A stretch of DNA of 64,000 nucleotides from Babylonia areolata (lineage: Eukaryota; Mollusca; Gastropoda; Neogastropoda; Buccinidae). A program made the translations under genes and the position numbers. The stretch lies in NCBI RefSeq assembly GCF_041734735.1, contig NC_134878.1:34943199-35007198 (forward strand). Reading direction: 5' to 3'. Below are positions 11,906 to 22,857 of the stretch, in pieces (within the stretch, counting starts at the first letter, position 1; every line of letters starts with the position of its first letter). The notes under the pieces were generated by a model. It ran no database searches. It was not told the origin of the DNA and worked only from the letters and a program-made list of their open reading frames with translations.

Positions 11906-12699
11906 CACACACATGTGCACACACAGATATACAAACTTGCACTCATGGATAAGACAAAAATCTTGGCGTTTTGTTCAGGGAAGGGTGTGCCATGCATTCA
12001 TTCATTTGATTTCATTTCGCTTTATTTGTTGGTGAGCATTTAAGTAAGTTTGATTGCTTGAAGTAGGCAGTAAGGTCTTTTGAATTAAAGAGGGTGAAAC
12101 ATATTAAGCTATTGCAGCTTTTTAATGCTACCCTTTGACACAAGGGGACAAAGAAGAAATAAAAAACAAACAAAAAAAACCCCAAAAGGAATAAACATGG
12201 GAAGAGAAAGAAATGAGGAGAAAAAAAAGTTGATATATGGCAAGTAGAAAAGGAAGTATACACTAATCCAAAAAGTATGAGCAGAGTCAACATGAAGTTT
12301 TGAATGCTGAGGATGGGAGGGTGGTGGAGGGAGTGGGGAGATGAGGGTGGACAGAAGGGGAGAAAAACAGATACGAAGAGACTCAGAGAAAACACATACA
12401 CACACACAGAAAAAGAGAGAGAGAAATGTGGAAACAGAACATTTGCTGTGGCAGCAGGTGCATGTGTGTTACATGAGTTCCTGCACTCTTGAATACAACA
12501 TTTAAAGAGACCAGAGTTGTGTTCATCTCTGTGTCAGCTGTAGTGCTTTGAGGAAAGAAGTGGTCAGCTTGAAATAACACTAATACATGTCATGTTATTA
12601 AAAAGACCTTAGTCTTCATAATTGGCTAGAACATTAGATGTGACAGTTGTACTTTTTGCAATCACTTCAAATTTGGAAAGTAACATCAAGGAAAATGTA

Positions 12700-12740
<41 letters not shown>

Positions 12741-12940
12741 CATAATTATTCAGCACTCTTTCAGATGCTGCAATAGCATTGATTTGCAGGAATACACAGT
12801 ATGACTCACTCAGAAATATATGTGGGTGTTTTGAACTGAACTTGAATGCTTCTGGGTCATGTGAAGTCTCTGAAGCCCACCCTTTTTATGTTCATTTAAA
12901 TTGAATTGTATTTCTTAAAACATGTGTGTGTGTGCGTGCG

Positions 12941-12993
<53 letters not shown>

Positions 12994-13148
12994 CACTCCC
13001 ATTTTCTTTCTTTCTTCCACCACCACCAATAATTTCTTAAGCATCTTTGCAAGTGCATTATATTTACAACATATATTAATGTATTTATTTATTTATTTAT
13101 CTTACTGGTGTGTAACTTTCTGATAATGCTTAAAGCAAACCTAGGGTA
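11906..13148. other. Intron stretch with TG tracts
   Basis: I see no exon. It contains CA and TG microsatellites (11900-11925, 12700-12740, 12923-12990) and the right arm of the inverted repeat at 12876-12990. Long A-rich and T-rich stretches give only spurious short frames. Confidence 0.5.
12876..12990 (-). repeat. Right arm of inverted repeat around LINE B
   Basis: Reverse complement of 6218-6320: CACCCTTTTTATGTTCATTT continues to TTCTTAAAACATG and an interrupted TG tract. The arms are about 6.6 kb apart and enclose LINE B plus about 1 kb of other sequence. Confidence 0.75.
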
Positions 13149-13215
13149 GGGTCTCAAAGCCTGACCAGCTTGTTGGGTTCAAGCACACGTCAGGCATCTG
13201 CTTTTTTTTTTTGCT
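13149..13215 (+). repeat. SINE-2 head fragment
   Basis: GGTCTCAAAGCCTGACCAG to CGTCAGGCATCTGC followed by a T-run; same head as the copies at 5842 and 22345. It lies about 150 bases upstream of an IP6K exon. Confidence 0.55.
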
Positions 13216-13363
13216 TTTTTTGTTGTTGCTGTCCCATCATCTGTATCGTTTCAGTGGCACCCAGGCAGTGTGAGCATCAGTCTGCATTGTATGGTTATTA
13301 TTATTATTATTATTATTGTTATTATTATTTGCCAATGATGGATTTTGCTTCTGTGTGACCCAG

Positions 13364-13590
13364 GCATGTGGTGCGACTGACGGAAGACAAGGAGTATGTG
13401 GTGAGGGGGGAACAAGCGGTTGGTGACAAGTTTCTGATCACCAGGGATGACCAGTCCTTGCCACCACCCACCAAGGACTTGAACCCTGCAGTGAAGGAGG
13501 TGACCAGCCAACCACTGAACCCCTGGGGCCTCAGTCTGCACACACACCTGCTGGACAAGATGAGAAGTCTCAACCATCTTCCTCAGGCTG
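13364..13590 (+). CDS. IP6K: IP6K exon (variable linker and NPW segment)
   Basis: The exon follows the acceptor TGTGACCCAG ending at 13363. It encodes [13 protein letters not shown], then a linker, then [17 protein letters not shown], which corresponds to the NPWSLRCHKQ region of vertebrate IP6K. The 3' end is uncertain. The next exon needs one base carried over; a GT donor at 13593 would give the wrong phase, whereas a GC donor at 13591 keeps frame. A long T-run starts about 25 bases into the intron. Confidence 0.8.
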
Positions 13591-15232
13591 GCGTATCCTT
13601 CATTTTTGTCTTCTTTTTTTTTTTTTTTTTTTACTTTTTTTTCTGATTTATTTTTTTCTTATTTTCCCCCTCACAATGAAAGTTATATTAAACCAGAAAA
13701 CACATTAATCAAATTCCACAAAAGATCATTACCATCACAAAAAATGGATAAAAACAGCAACAAAAATCACAACTCATCTGTTTCCATCAAAAACCAGTGA
13801 AGCATTATACAGTAGTATTTACCTGAATGGCTGGATGGAGGGTAAAAATAAGTAGACAGTCAGTTTCCGTTTCTAAGAGACTGACCCATATATGCTACAC
13901 TACATCTACTGTTTAAAAAAAAAAAAAAATGCAGGAGATGCCTGACCTTTGCATGAAACGAAAGTGTTGATCAGACCTTGAGAGCCAGTTTTATGTTTGT
14001 GTAAAACATTAACATAAAAATGGAATAAAATAACAAGACAAGATATTAAGTAAATACAAGTGTGAAAATGCACACACATCAGCACACAGACATACATGCT
14101 CTGGTAGACATCAGTTCATTCTGCTCTGGTGTCAAGTGTAGTTCCTAGGACAATGTTCAGTGTGATATCTTGCTAATACCCAGCCGATTGGTCTGCAGTC
14201 ATTTCTTCTCAGTTACTGTTGTTGTTTTTTTAATGCATGGGAACAAGGGGAGGAGATTTGATTTTTGCTGTTCAAGCAAGATTTCTCCTTGTTCCGATCC
14301 ATCCCAGGTGAAGAAACAGGAATCTGTGGCTTTTGTCTATGTCGATATCCTTTGTCTGATATCTCCTCCCCTCACCTCCACCTTAATTCTCCGCATCTGG
14401 GCCTTGATAAGGTTTTCCACTTTGACTTGTCTCAGTCACACATACATTGTGTTTTTATGGAGACAGATACAGGAATCGCATTATTTTGAAAGGCAGTAGA
14501 ATGTTTGACCATCCTTTGATGATTTAGTGCAAGGGAAATAACCACAGCTATGAAGAACATGATTTTAAAGCACAGCTCATCAGTAACAGATACTGTTCTG
14601 TTTTGAGTGTTATTGTAGGCTTGTGGTAAAATATGGTGCATGTTCTGTCAATACGCCATGTGTGACAAGGCAGAAGAAAGATAGGTTGAATAAAAAACAG
14701 GGTAACACTGTCACAGAATGACCCACTGTAAGAGAAGAAGAAAGGGGGTAAGAAAAACCTAGCATAAAACAAAAACGTGTGCCTCATGCTTTGTTACATG
14801 TATATAAATTTTTTTAGTTTTGTATAAAAAAAAAATCAGGCTTTTTTTTTTTCCTTACATGCAAGTCTATTGCTGAACCGTGAATAAAATGCTGAAGAAA
14901 AAAGAAAATATTGTATCAACTCTAACAGTTTGAAGACTGTTCTGCATTCAGCAGATCACTGCTTGGTTCAGCTGTTTTAGTATGTTCCCTCGCAGAGAAG
15001 CGTGTGGTAAACTGATGGAGAAGGGTACTGTTCGGTGTTGACCTTGACCCTGTGTCAGCCTTTCTGGTGCTGGAGAATGTGGTGGGGCGCTTTGCCCGCC
15101 CCTGTATCCTTGACCTGAAGGTGGGCTCCCGTCTGTATGGGGATGACGCCAGCCCCAAGAAGATGGCCAGCCAGTCCCGCAAGTGTAACATGACCACCTC
15201 TCGCAGCCTGGGGTTACGGCTGTGTGGCATGC

Positions 15233-15279
<47 letters not shown>

Positions 15280-16148
15280 GGAGAGTGGGAAGGTGGGAGT
15301 GTGTGTGTGTGGTGTGTATGTATGTGACCTTGTCTGTTAGTGTGTATGATTGTGTGTGTGTGCGTGTGTGTGGCTGTGTATGTGTGTGTGTGTGTGTGTG
15401 TGTATGACCACCTCTCAAAGCCTGGACTTATGTCTGTGTGGCAAGCAGGTCTGTGTGTGTGTGTTATGGGGAAGGGGAGATGTGGATAGAAGTGGAAACT
15501 AATCTTCACCAAACAGACTCCCCAGTAATTAAGAATGATGCTGACATTTACTTTTTGTTGTCAAGTTCACAGTTAGATGAATATTAATTTCTGTAATGCT
15601 CAACAATTAGTACGTCATGTCCAATTTTCTCTTCAGTGTTCTACTTGAAGTCAACATAACTAGACTGTGATGAATTATACACTGGTCTGTTCTCTGATCT
15701 TGTCTGTGCTTGACTATATTAACAGTTGCCTGCTTGCTTCACCTAAATACCTTCTTGAAAAGCTCCAGCCTTGCCGCCAGGTTGGTCTGGGAACATGTCA
15801 CACCTCTCTTACAGTCTCTTCAGTGGTTACCTCTTCAACACAGAATCAGCCATCTGTCTGCTTTTCATCTGTTTCTAGCGCTGCTCTGATGTATCTTACA
15901 GATATCATCCATGCATAAATCCCATCCTGTCAGCTCCGTTCTGTTGCTCATCTGCTTTGCATCACCTCTGTCAGAACAAAGTCCTTTGGTTAGCATTCTT
16001 TTTCTTTTCATGGCCCAACTGTATGGAACCAATTCCTCTGCAGATCAGGCACTCTTCTTCTTCCACTTCATTCTAGTTGTCCCTGAAAATACACTTCTTT
16101 AAACTAATGTAAAAACCACTGTACACCCCATTGTTCTCATTATGTACT

Positions 16149-16185
<37 letters not shown>

Positions 16186-17054
16186 ACACATTTTTGTAAA
16201 GCTATAGCCTTTCTTAGAGATTAGGCACTGTATGAACTGCAGTAAATGTTTCATGCTCACATGACATAACCACTAATGTGCAGGTCTACCAGGAGACGAC
16301 GGGCACTTACAAGAGTCTGGACAAGTACCATGGCCGCACGCTGACGGATGACACATTCTACGATGTCCTCAGGGACTTCCTGCACAATGGGCGGAGGGTG
16401 AGGAGTGAGTTGCTGGAGCCCATCCTGTCGCGACTGCATGCCCTTATTGACTGTCTGAACCAGCTGCCCTCCTTCCGATTCTATGCCAGCTCCCTGCTCA
16501 TTATGTATGATGGACTGCAGCCTGACAGGGATCCGAACTTGGGCACTGGTGTTCCTGACTCCAGGATAAAGAGTGATGATGCAGTGGCAGCACTGGTGTC
16601 CAGGTCCAGTGAGAAGAAGGTCAGGGAGGACATGCACGTCACAAGCCGTGTGGATGTACATGGGAAAAGTGATGCAGGGGAAACCAAGGAACAGGGTGTG
16701 AAAGCGTCTGTGGAGACTGACAAAGAGAACAGTGGTGGTTCCAGTGTACAAGCGCTCCAGTTGGTACACACCAGCAGACAGCTTTCAGAAGCATACGCAG
16801 AGACAACAGCAGGTACGTCAGTGGATAGCGGCACAGGCCATGATCTTGACACAGACAGCACGAGCCACAGCAGTCAGCAGCACCCCCAGCCATCATCATT
16901 GTCTCTGGTGGATGTGCGCATGATTGACTTTGCCCACACCACGCACAGCGGTTTCCATGATGACATTGTGCATGAGGGGCCAGATGCAGACTACATCTGG
17001 GGATTACAAAACCTGACACACATGTTCACACAGCTGCACATGCAGCATTGCTGA
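13364..17054 (+). CDS. IP6K: Inositol hexakisphosphate kinase, 3' part of gene (three exons)
   Basis: IP6K transfers phosphate from ATP to inositol hexakisphosphate, giving 5-InsP7, in cytosol and nucleus. Three coding exons are visible: 13364 to about 13590, 15059-15234 and 16284-17054 (TGA). In order they carry the family's NPW segment, the hinge-like LVLENVV, the inositol-binding signature PCILDLKVG, the [11 protein letters not shown] run, KYHGR, FLHNG, the SSLL block ([10 protein letters not shown]), and the metal-binding [11 protein letters not shown] followed by YIWGLQNL. Compared with human IP6K1 from memory, the linker between YDG and DVRMIDFAH is long (about 130 residues). The N-terminal exons (family motif HQVGGH) are not found and should lie left of the window. 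No core residue is missing. A related IPMK or IP3K is less likely, because GMQVYQ and the C-terminus are IP6K-like. Confidence 0.93.
13591..15058. other. IP6K intron
   Basis: Intron between two IP6K coding exons. Apart from a T-run (13612-13632) and the SINE-2 copy at 13855-13985, I see no feature. The acceptor is CCTTGACCCTGTGTCAG ending at 15058. Confidence 0.75.
13855..13985 (-). repeat. SINE-2 copy, antisense to IP6K
   Basis: Read on the minus strand it gives the head CTCAAGGTCTGATCAACAC, AGGCATCTCC, a T-run, AACAGTAGATGTAG, TATATGGGTCAG and an AACGGAAACTG end, matching the other SINE-2 copies. Confidence 0.65.
15059..15234 (+). CDS. IP6K: IP6K exon with the PxxxDxKxG signature
   Basis: Encodes [19 protein letters not shown], then [16 protein letters not shown], then [19 protein letters not shown]. 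It contains the adenine-contacting hinge segment and the inositol-phosphate-binding signature. The donor is embedded in a GT microsatellite: GCATGCAG joins directly to a run of about 18 GT units. Phase 0 at the 3' end fits the next exon (VYQETTG). Confidence 0.93.
15235..15460 (+). repeat. GT microsatellite and duplicated exon end
   Basis: After the donor come GT tracts (15235-15278, 15300-15315, 15352-15402), then at 15402-15452 a diverged copy of the last about 50 bases of the exon just upstream (ATGACCACCTCTC, AGCCTGG, CTGTGTGGCA, GCAGGT), again followed by a GT tract. The copy has its own donor-like GCAGGT but no acceptor nearby, and the fit to the kinase is changed ([10 protein letters not shown]). 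Confidence 0.85.
15660..16110 (+). mobile_element. LINE 3' fragment (CR1/L2-like), decayed
   Basis: An open frame at 15667-15918 begins with [21 protein letters not shown] followed by YLLEKLQ, which is the thumb region after RT in CR1/L2-type LINEs (usual form LDYCNSLL, PKYLLxKLQ). Later words (SDIIH-like, YGTNS, SLPA-like) continue in broken frames to about 16100. It lies in the IP6K intron in the sense direction, heavily decayed. Confidence 0.65.
16284..17054 (+). CDS. IP6K: IP6K last coding exon (catalytic C-terminal lobe)
   Basis: Begins [18 protein letters not shown] after the acceptor ACTAATGTGCAG, and ends at TGA 17052-17054 after QLHMQHC. The C-terminal kinase lobe is complete: [42 protein letters not shown] and [15 protein letters not shown] with [12 protein letters not shown]. 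Residues about 82-215 of the exon form a Ser/Thr/Asp-rich low-complexity linker, likely disordered and possibly phosphorylated (inference). Confidence 0.94.
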   Translation, partial: VYQETTGTYKSLDKYHGRTLTDDTFYDVLRDFLHNGRRVRSELLEPILSRLHALIDCLNQLPSFRFYASSLLIMYDGLQPDRDPNLGTGVPDSRIKSDDAVAALVSRSSEKKVREDMHVTSRVDVHGKSDAGETKEQGVKASVETDKENSGGSSVQALQLVHTSRQLSEAYAETTAGTSVDSGTGHDLDTDSTSHSSQQHPQPSSLSLVDVRMIDFAHTTHSGFHDDIVHEGPDADYIWGLQNLTHMFTQLHMQHC

Positions 17055-18981
17055 CTTTGCTGCCACACATCATGTTCATGTTTTAGGTTTTTTCCTTAAG
17101 ATTGCGGACATCCTATGTGATCTGTGAAGTCTTTCATCTCTTGCAGGCTGCCTTTGCAGTCTGAAGGTTGCCTTCCCTTGATGAAGCGCCCGCATGACAA
17201 TGCCGTATTTCTTTCTGTGTCCCCAACAGCCATATCACTCTGCAGTATACACAGGGTTTGAACAGTCATAGAAGTCTGAAAAAGTCTTGAAAAAAAAATG
17301 AGAGAACATCTTCCAGGGATGGAGAAGGCTTGGAAAAATGTTTGCCCTTTAGGGTTTGTAAATCTTGGAATTTTTGTAAATCTCTAGAACCAGTACCATT
17401 ATACACAGAGCTGAATGTATTTAAGAAAAACCCAAAAATGAACAAACAAAAAGTGATGAAAACTGAACATACCAGGATATCTGCTGATCTGTTTCATCAG
17501 CTGTAGGAGAACAATTTTGATTGAGTTTGGCTTTGTGTTTGGTGTTGAAAATGTTCTGTCTGGTCTGGAAAAGGTCTGGAGAAAGTATGGTACATGGTGT
17601 GGTCCATTGGAACCCTGTCGTACAGCGCAGCATTCAGGCTCAGCCCACTCCACTTTCCCCCACATCCCCTCATGCGTTCTCTCTGGCAACCAGCCAACAA
17701 GAAACAAAAAAGTTGTTAACTTGAGACTGGAAAGCAGCAATTTCCTCTCCATTTGCATGAGTTAATTTTTTTTTTTTTACTATGTCACTTTATTTCTGTC
17801 AAGGGGACTATTCTCTGTGGATCAATCAATTGGAGTTTAATGACCTTTAGTCAAAAGGCTCTTAAGGTTAGGTTGTTCAGGGCTTGGGTCTTGGACCTCC
17901 CCTTACTCTTTGTGGATAGTAAATTGTTGTTCTTTACCCCTATAGCCACAAAGGTGAGATTTGTCCATTATTGAGTCCCAAGAGAAGGTGATTGTAGGTT
18001 TTCGTTGAAGTGGTGACACAGTATGCAGCATGTGGTCCTTGTCTTGTGGCCAGGGGTGTGTTCCAGGTGTCTTCTTTCTGGCTTCAAGCTGAAGCCAATG
18101 CTCCATCACCAAACTGCACTGACTCTTGTTCACCCATCATCTCAGGCTTTGTCTGCCATGTTCCAGGCCAGTACTGCTTCATGTCTCTTCCTGCTGCTAA
18201 TGCCATCTTACTGCAGATGCTGGCATTTGTTGTACATATATGTGTTTCCATCCAACTTACTCAGTCACAGAGAAGAGGATACATAATGTTCCGTCACAAC
18301 TGAAACAGCAATCTGGACATTTTCTTTCATGTAGATTGCCAAGTAGCAGTCATACATTTGATGAACATTGTATACACCTGCCTTCAGTCACAAAAGAAAC
18401 ATTAGTCAGGACCAACCTGTAGCTTTCCAAGCAGAAGCAATTTACTTGATAATAATATTATGCTTGACCATTATTTTCAGGTTGTCATCTAGTCTGGATT
18501 TTTAATTCTTGATTGATGTTCAGAAGACACGCTTCTCTTCTCCCTATCTTCTTAAGATGGTGACTTTTTTCCCTCTTCCCTCCATGTCAGGGATGGGCAG
18601 GGCAGTCATTTTGCATGTGGCTATATATAACAGCGTATAAAATGTTTTTTGATGGTTGATTCAGTGAATACTGTATTTTTCGTGTTTTGTATTACCTTGC
18701 TTGCTGTGAGAGCACAGTGCAAGTTCTACATATCCTGTGCGAAAAGGGACTCAGGATGCTGATTCTCAGGACACTGTGCTTTCAGTTGTATAGTGAGTTG
18801 TGTTTCACCATCGTCATTTGTTTCACCTTGACCACCTTGGACAGTGTGTGTTCTACAAGGCTGTAAGCAAAAAATGGCATTTTCCTTCTTTTTGACATTT
18901 ATAATTGTTGTGTACATGTGAACAAAAGGAACTCTTTTACTGTTTATGTGTTGTGATGTGTACATACAGATGACTATCCGG
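17055..18981 (+). other. Probable IP6K 3' untranslated region and flank
   Basis: There is no coding sequence that I recognise. The first part is presumably 3' UTR. I see no convincing poly-A signal close to the stop; candidate AATAAA sites are far away (about 19985 and 20775). Where the transcript ends cannot be decided from sequence alone. Confidence 0.4.
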
Positions 18982-19101
18982 GGTGGGTTTCACAAATGAT
19001 CTTGGCAGCTTTTGCTTTGCGTTAAGAATTGGCGTTGAATTTGGAAAACGGTTACCACAGTGGAAACTTACTGCTGCTAAGATCACTTGAGTAACCCAGC
19101 C
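18982..19101. repeat. Fold-back element of about 120 bp
   Basis: The arms 18982-19008 (GGTGGGTTTCACAAATGATC and on) and 19073-19101 (GCTGCTAAGATCACTTGAG and on) are inverted copies of each other with a few mismatches. The layout, with GGGTTTCAC at the outside and GATCTTGGCAGC inside, looks like a small MITE. No target duplication is clear. Confidence 0.6.
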
Positions 19102-20664
19102 TTGTTTTGTATTTGTGATCTTGAAACAACTCTCTTTACTTAGTAGTGATACCACACTTTTACTATAGCCTTTTTAACCAACCTCTTATTCATCATATCA
19201 CTGTGTATTTCTTGTCAAAAGTGACACTCTCAGAGAATCAAGAACCAAGCTTTACTCAGATGACCTTGAGAATTCGATGTATTCAGGAGTTTGGGAAGCA
19301 GCCTGTGTTTTTCAATGGTGTTTTTGTTTGTTTTTTTTTCCCTGTTTTTTTTTTTTGTTTTTTCCCCTGCCTTTAAGTTTATTGAGGACCTGACTAGAAA
19401 CATGGTAGCAGGAGCCATGTCACTCATGTGTGCATGGGTCATTGTGTGTGTGTGTGTGTGTGTGTACATGTCTCTGTCCTGCTGTGGATTGTTGGAATGA
19501 TTTTGTCATTGCTTGGACCAATTTCATTACGTGATTTTGATCTTTTGCTTTGTTTATATACATGAGATGTTAGAATAATTTTTTTTAAATTTCCATCCAC
19601 AGTCCACTTATTTACTTACTGCACAAGCCTTCCATTCAGAATGTTTTGGATTTCACTCTTGACAGCATTTCAATGAATTACGGATGGTGATTTTTTTCTG
19701 CTGCTTAGTGTCGACGCAGGTGCAAATCTGCTAATGCCTTAACTGCCTGGTTTGTTACACCTGTTCGTAGAAAATCAATCATGCATGTTAAAAGTCCTGT
19801 AATAGTGTAAAATGAGAGGCACTGTGTGAGAATGTTGGATATCTGATCCAGTGTTTTACCAGCAATCAGGGTTTTAGGCCTTGTCAGGAAAGTTTTAAAA
19901 AGTGGAAGGAGAGAAGTAGGCACCGCCTTCCTTTGCTGCTCTTAACACATTGGATATGAATTCAATAGCTGAAAAAAAAAGATTAATAAAACACTTGGTG
20001 TTCAGCCAGTTATGGGAACATGAAAACTTCCAGTGTACACCACCAATGAAAACAGTATGGCTGCCTAAAGCAACAAGATAAACAGCAGGATAAACAATAG
20101 TCATATTGTTTACAGGTGAACATGGCATCAGAATGTGTAGGTGGGAGCTGAAGACAAGAGGAAAACCCTTCGCGTATGTCCTAGTTTGAAGCACAGGCAT
20201 GGGGTGGATGTCTGCCACCCTGATCTCTCAGTTGTGAGCATTCTGGAATGCAGCAGTTTGAGATATAAGAAATTATACAGAAAACACTGGGTGTGGATCA
20301 CTACTTTCGTTTAGCATGATTATTTCCTCTCATATAATATGACTCATCTGACAATCAGTTATTCAACTTGCTGTATGTTTGTCATGGTTGTTAGGTTAGA
20401 TTTGTAACGCAGATTTTTTACAAGTGAAGTGTCAACTGATATTCAGTGGAGTGAGAAGGAGGGGTGGTGTCTGAATGAAAAGGTTGGAAATTATGGATAA
20501 AATTATGGATGTTGGGTGAACAAAATGATGCATGTGATGTGTGAACCTCTTTCTATAGAAACTACCAACACAGCTCAGTAGACACAGTTCTACACAGTTA
20601 GGTGTTATCCAGTGTGTATAGAATGGTACAGGATGTAACATCTGAAATGGGTGATACTGCACTG
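19102..20664. other. Non-coding stretch
   Basis: I recognise no gene or repeat family apart from T-runs (19330-19360) and a TG run (19443-19464). Confidence 0.4.
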
Positions 20665-20760
20665 TGGCAATGCACTCTCCCTGAGGAGAGAAGCCCAGAT
20701 TTCACACAGATATATCTTGGTGTGACATACTGTAACACAACAATACAACTAAACTTTTAT
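20665..20760 (+). repeat. SINE-1 3' end fragment
   Basis: CACTCTCCCTGAGGAGAG, CCCAGATTTCACACAG, TTGGTGTGACA and a CAATACAAC tail match the 3' part of the SINE-1 copy at 21636-22030. Confidence 0.65.
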
Positions 20761-20874
20761 GACGACAATTTAAAATAAAATAAAATGAAGAAAAATTATG
20801 TCAGCAGATGTAGATTTTTTTACTAAGTGGATTTGTTGTGGTTTTTTTGTTGTTGTTTTTTTTTACAGAAATTT

Positions 20875-21115
20875 GCCAGGGTTAACCCTTTGTGCGTTTA
20901 TTTGAGAGATGTTATGGATCATAATGCTGCCCTCAGATGGGCACCAGCCGGGAAAAGAGAAGAGAGGCAGACCACTAAGCACAGGGAGAAGAACTGTGGA
21001 AGAGGAGTTGAAAAGAGCAGGCAAGATCTAGAATGAAATAAGCTGGCTCACTCAAGCCTGAAATGATTGGATATTTGTTCATGCCTTATGCTCCACCCAG
21101 AGCTAAGCAGATTAA
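20875..21115 (+). mobile_element. LINE ORF2 tail fragment
   Basis: A reading with one frame change gives RWAPAGKREE and then, after the change, RRTVEEELKRAGK and finally HALCSTQS with a stop near 21095. This is the C-terminal tail seen in many endonuclease-type LINEs (form GKRxxGRPxxTWRRTVEEEL, ALCSTRSEED). It is a short remnant with no other domains. Confidence 0.65.
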
Positions 21116-21635
21116 GATGGAACTGTTCACCAGCTGGTGTCTCACTGGTTTCACTGTTACTGGTTGAAAAACCTACCTGTGTCTGTCCTCATCTCTGCTT
21201 GGCTGTGCCTCCAAATCCAAACTTCACAGTGTGAGACTGTCTGAGTATGCAGTCCCAGTATGAGCAGGGTAGCTGGACTTCTCAATGAAATGGAACTGAT
21301 CTGGGAAAGATGCCATTGGTTGTGAAATGCTCTCTCCACTTGTCTGTTGGGCACGTTGTATGAAAGCTTTAGTACAAAGTGACCATGCTTCCCTTCTCCC
21401 CCTTTTCACTCAAAACACCAACATTCTCCCTCCCCAAGTTTTGATACATTTCTACATGTTTATATAATGAATGGTATCTGCTGACTTGTCACTGAAGAAC
21501 CTGGAATTACCTTGATTGACAATATCTTTACTTACAGAGGGCAGTGGATATTTTTTTTTTTTTTATCTACTTGGACAAGTACAAATAATCCAGAATTTCC
21601 TGCCCTGGACTGTGATGGTTGCTATTGATGGATTT
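21111..21635. other. Non-coding stretch
   Basis: Nothing recognised besides a T-run at 21548-21564. Confidence 0.4.
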
Positions 21636-22030
21636 CTGAATACTTGTGGAGTGTTGGCTTAGTGATAACAGATCTGCCTAAGAAGCGAGAGAATCTGAGT
21701 GCAAAAGTTAAAATTTCACACTCACCTGTCTTCTCCCCATCCACTGGACTTTGAGCGGTGGTCTGGATGCTTAGTCATTCAGATGAGATGATGAAGTGAA
21801 GGTCCATGTGTAGCATGCACAGAGCACACATAAAAGAATCCATAGCAAGAAAAGCCTTGTCCCTTGTAAAATTATGAAACGAATTCACTTTGATAGGAAA
21901 AGAAATACACTTGCAGGCAGAAGAAATCAGGGGAGTGGCACTGAATTGTAGTGACAGGCTCTCCCATGAAACAGTCTCAATTTCACATGGAGAAGTCTGT
22001 TGTGACAAAGTACAATACAATAAAATGCAA
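21636..22030 (+). repeat. SINE-1, near full length
   Basis: A tRNA-derived SINE. Its decayed head resembles the cleaner one at 63780-63866 (GTGTTGGCTTAGTGATAAC). The shared body follows (GTGGTCTGGATGCTTAGTC, AAAAGAATCC, CACTTTGATAGGAAAAG, CTCTCCCATGAAACAG), then a CAATACAATA tail at about 22010-22027. It is the best template here for recognising the other SINE-1 copies. Confidence 0.75.
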
Positions 22031-22344
22031 TATTATTGCTGCCTTAGCAGGTGATACAGGAAGTTGGGTGATAGAGACAGAGAGGAAGCTGTGGCGATGT
22101 TAATGTTGGTTGTGTTGATGATTGTATGAGGTGTAAAGCCTTTCTCTTGTTTTACTTCAGATCCTCACTTGAGGTCTGGCTACCATGTCTTTCACACAAA
22201 ACGCGTGACTTTTCGCGTCATTCTGCCTTTAGAATAATTGTGTTCAAGATCTCTGGACAACACTTTATCATATGTGAATGAATTTACTTCGTGATTATGT
22301 TTGATTATTTTATTTCATTTTATGATACAGCTTTTCACAAACCT

Positions 22345-22490
22345 TCTATAGGCTCTCAAGGCCTAACTATTGCTATGGGTTTATGTGAAGGTTAGGCATC
22401 TGGTCTTTTTTTTTAACAACAGCAGATAGGTGCAGTGTATATGGATCGGTCTGCAGGCTCTGACACCTTGAAACTGGAACTGGACAAGTT
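22345..22490 (+). repeat. SINE-2 copy
   Basis: GGCTCTCAAGGCCTAACTA, GGTTAGGCATCTGG, T-run, AACAGCAGATAGG, TATATGGATCGGTCTG, ACACCTTGAAACTGGAACTG. Same layout as the other SINE-2 copies. Confidence 0.7.
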
Positions 22491-22499
22491 GCCCTTCAC

Positions 22500-22534
<35 letters not shown>

Positions 22535-22857
22535 TCTTCTGCTGGAGTTTCACTGTACATGTATATTTGTGTCTTCTAAAAGCGGTTGCAAAGCAAGTTC
22601 TTTCTTATAGACCTGTACCATTTGCCCCTTTTGTATGTCTCAGAAATAATGACCTTGAACCTTGGCCATTGCCTGTCCAACCCAGTATACATTCACAACC
22701 AGGTGTTTGTTGAGCCCTGTGGAATCCAGTGGGAATGGGTCCAGTCCATACGTCTGACCACATCACTCATCCTGTCTTCATGTCATGGATGGACTGGCTC
22801 AGATCTGTTCTGCCTCCTTCTGTGTGGCCACACCCAGGGATTTCTGTTCTGAGAGTT

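Noticed and set aside
14170-14499. Candidate extra IP6K exon in the intron
   Set aside because: Composition is pyrimidine-rich, no match to any IP6K segment, and the flanking exons already cover the family order.
16257-17019. Minus-strand frames opposite the last IP6K exon
   Set aside because: Shadows of the IP6K coding exon.
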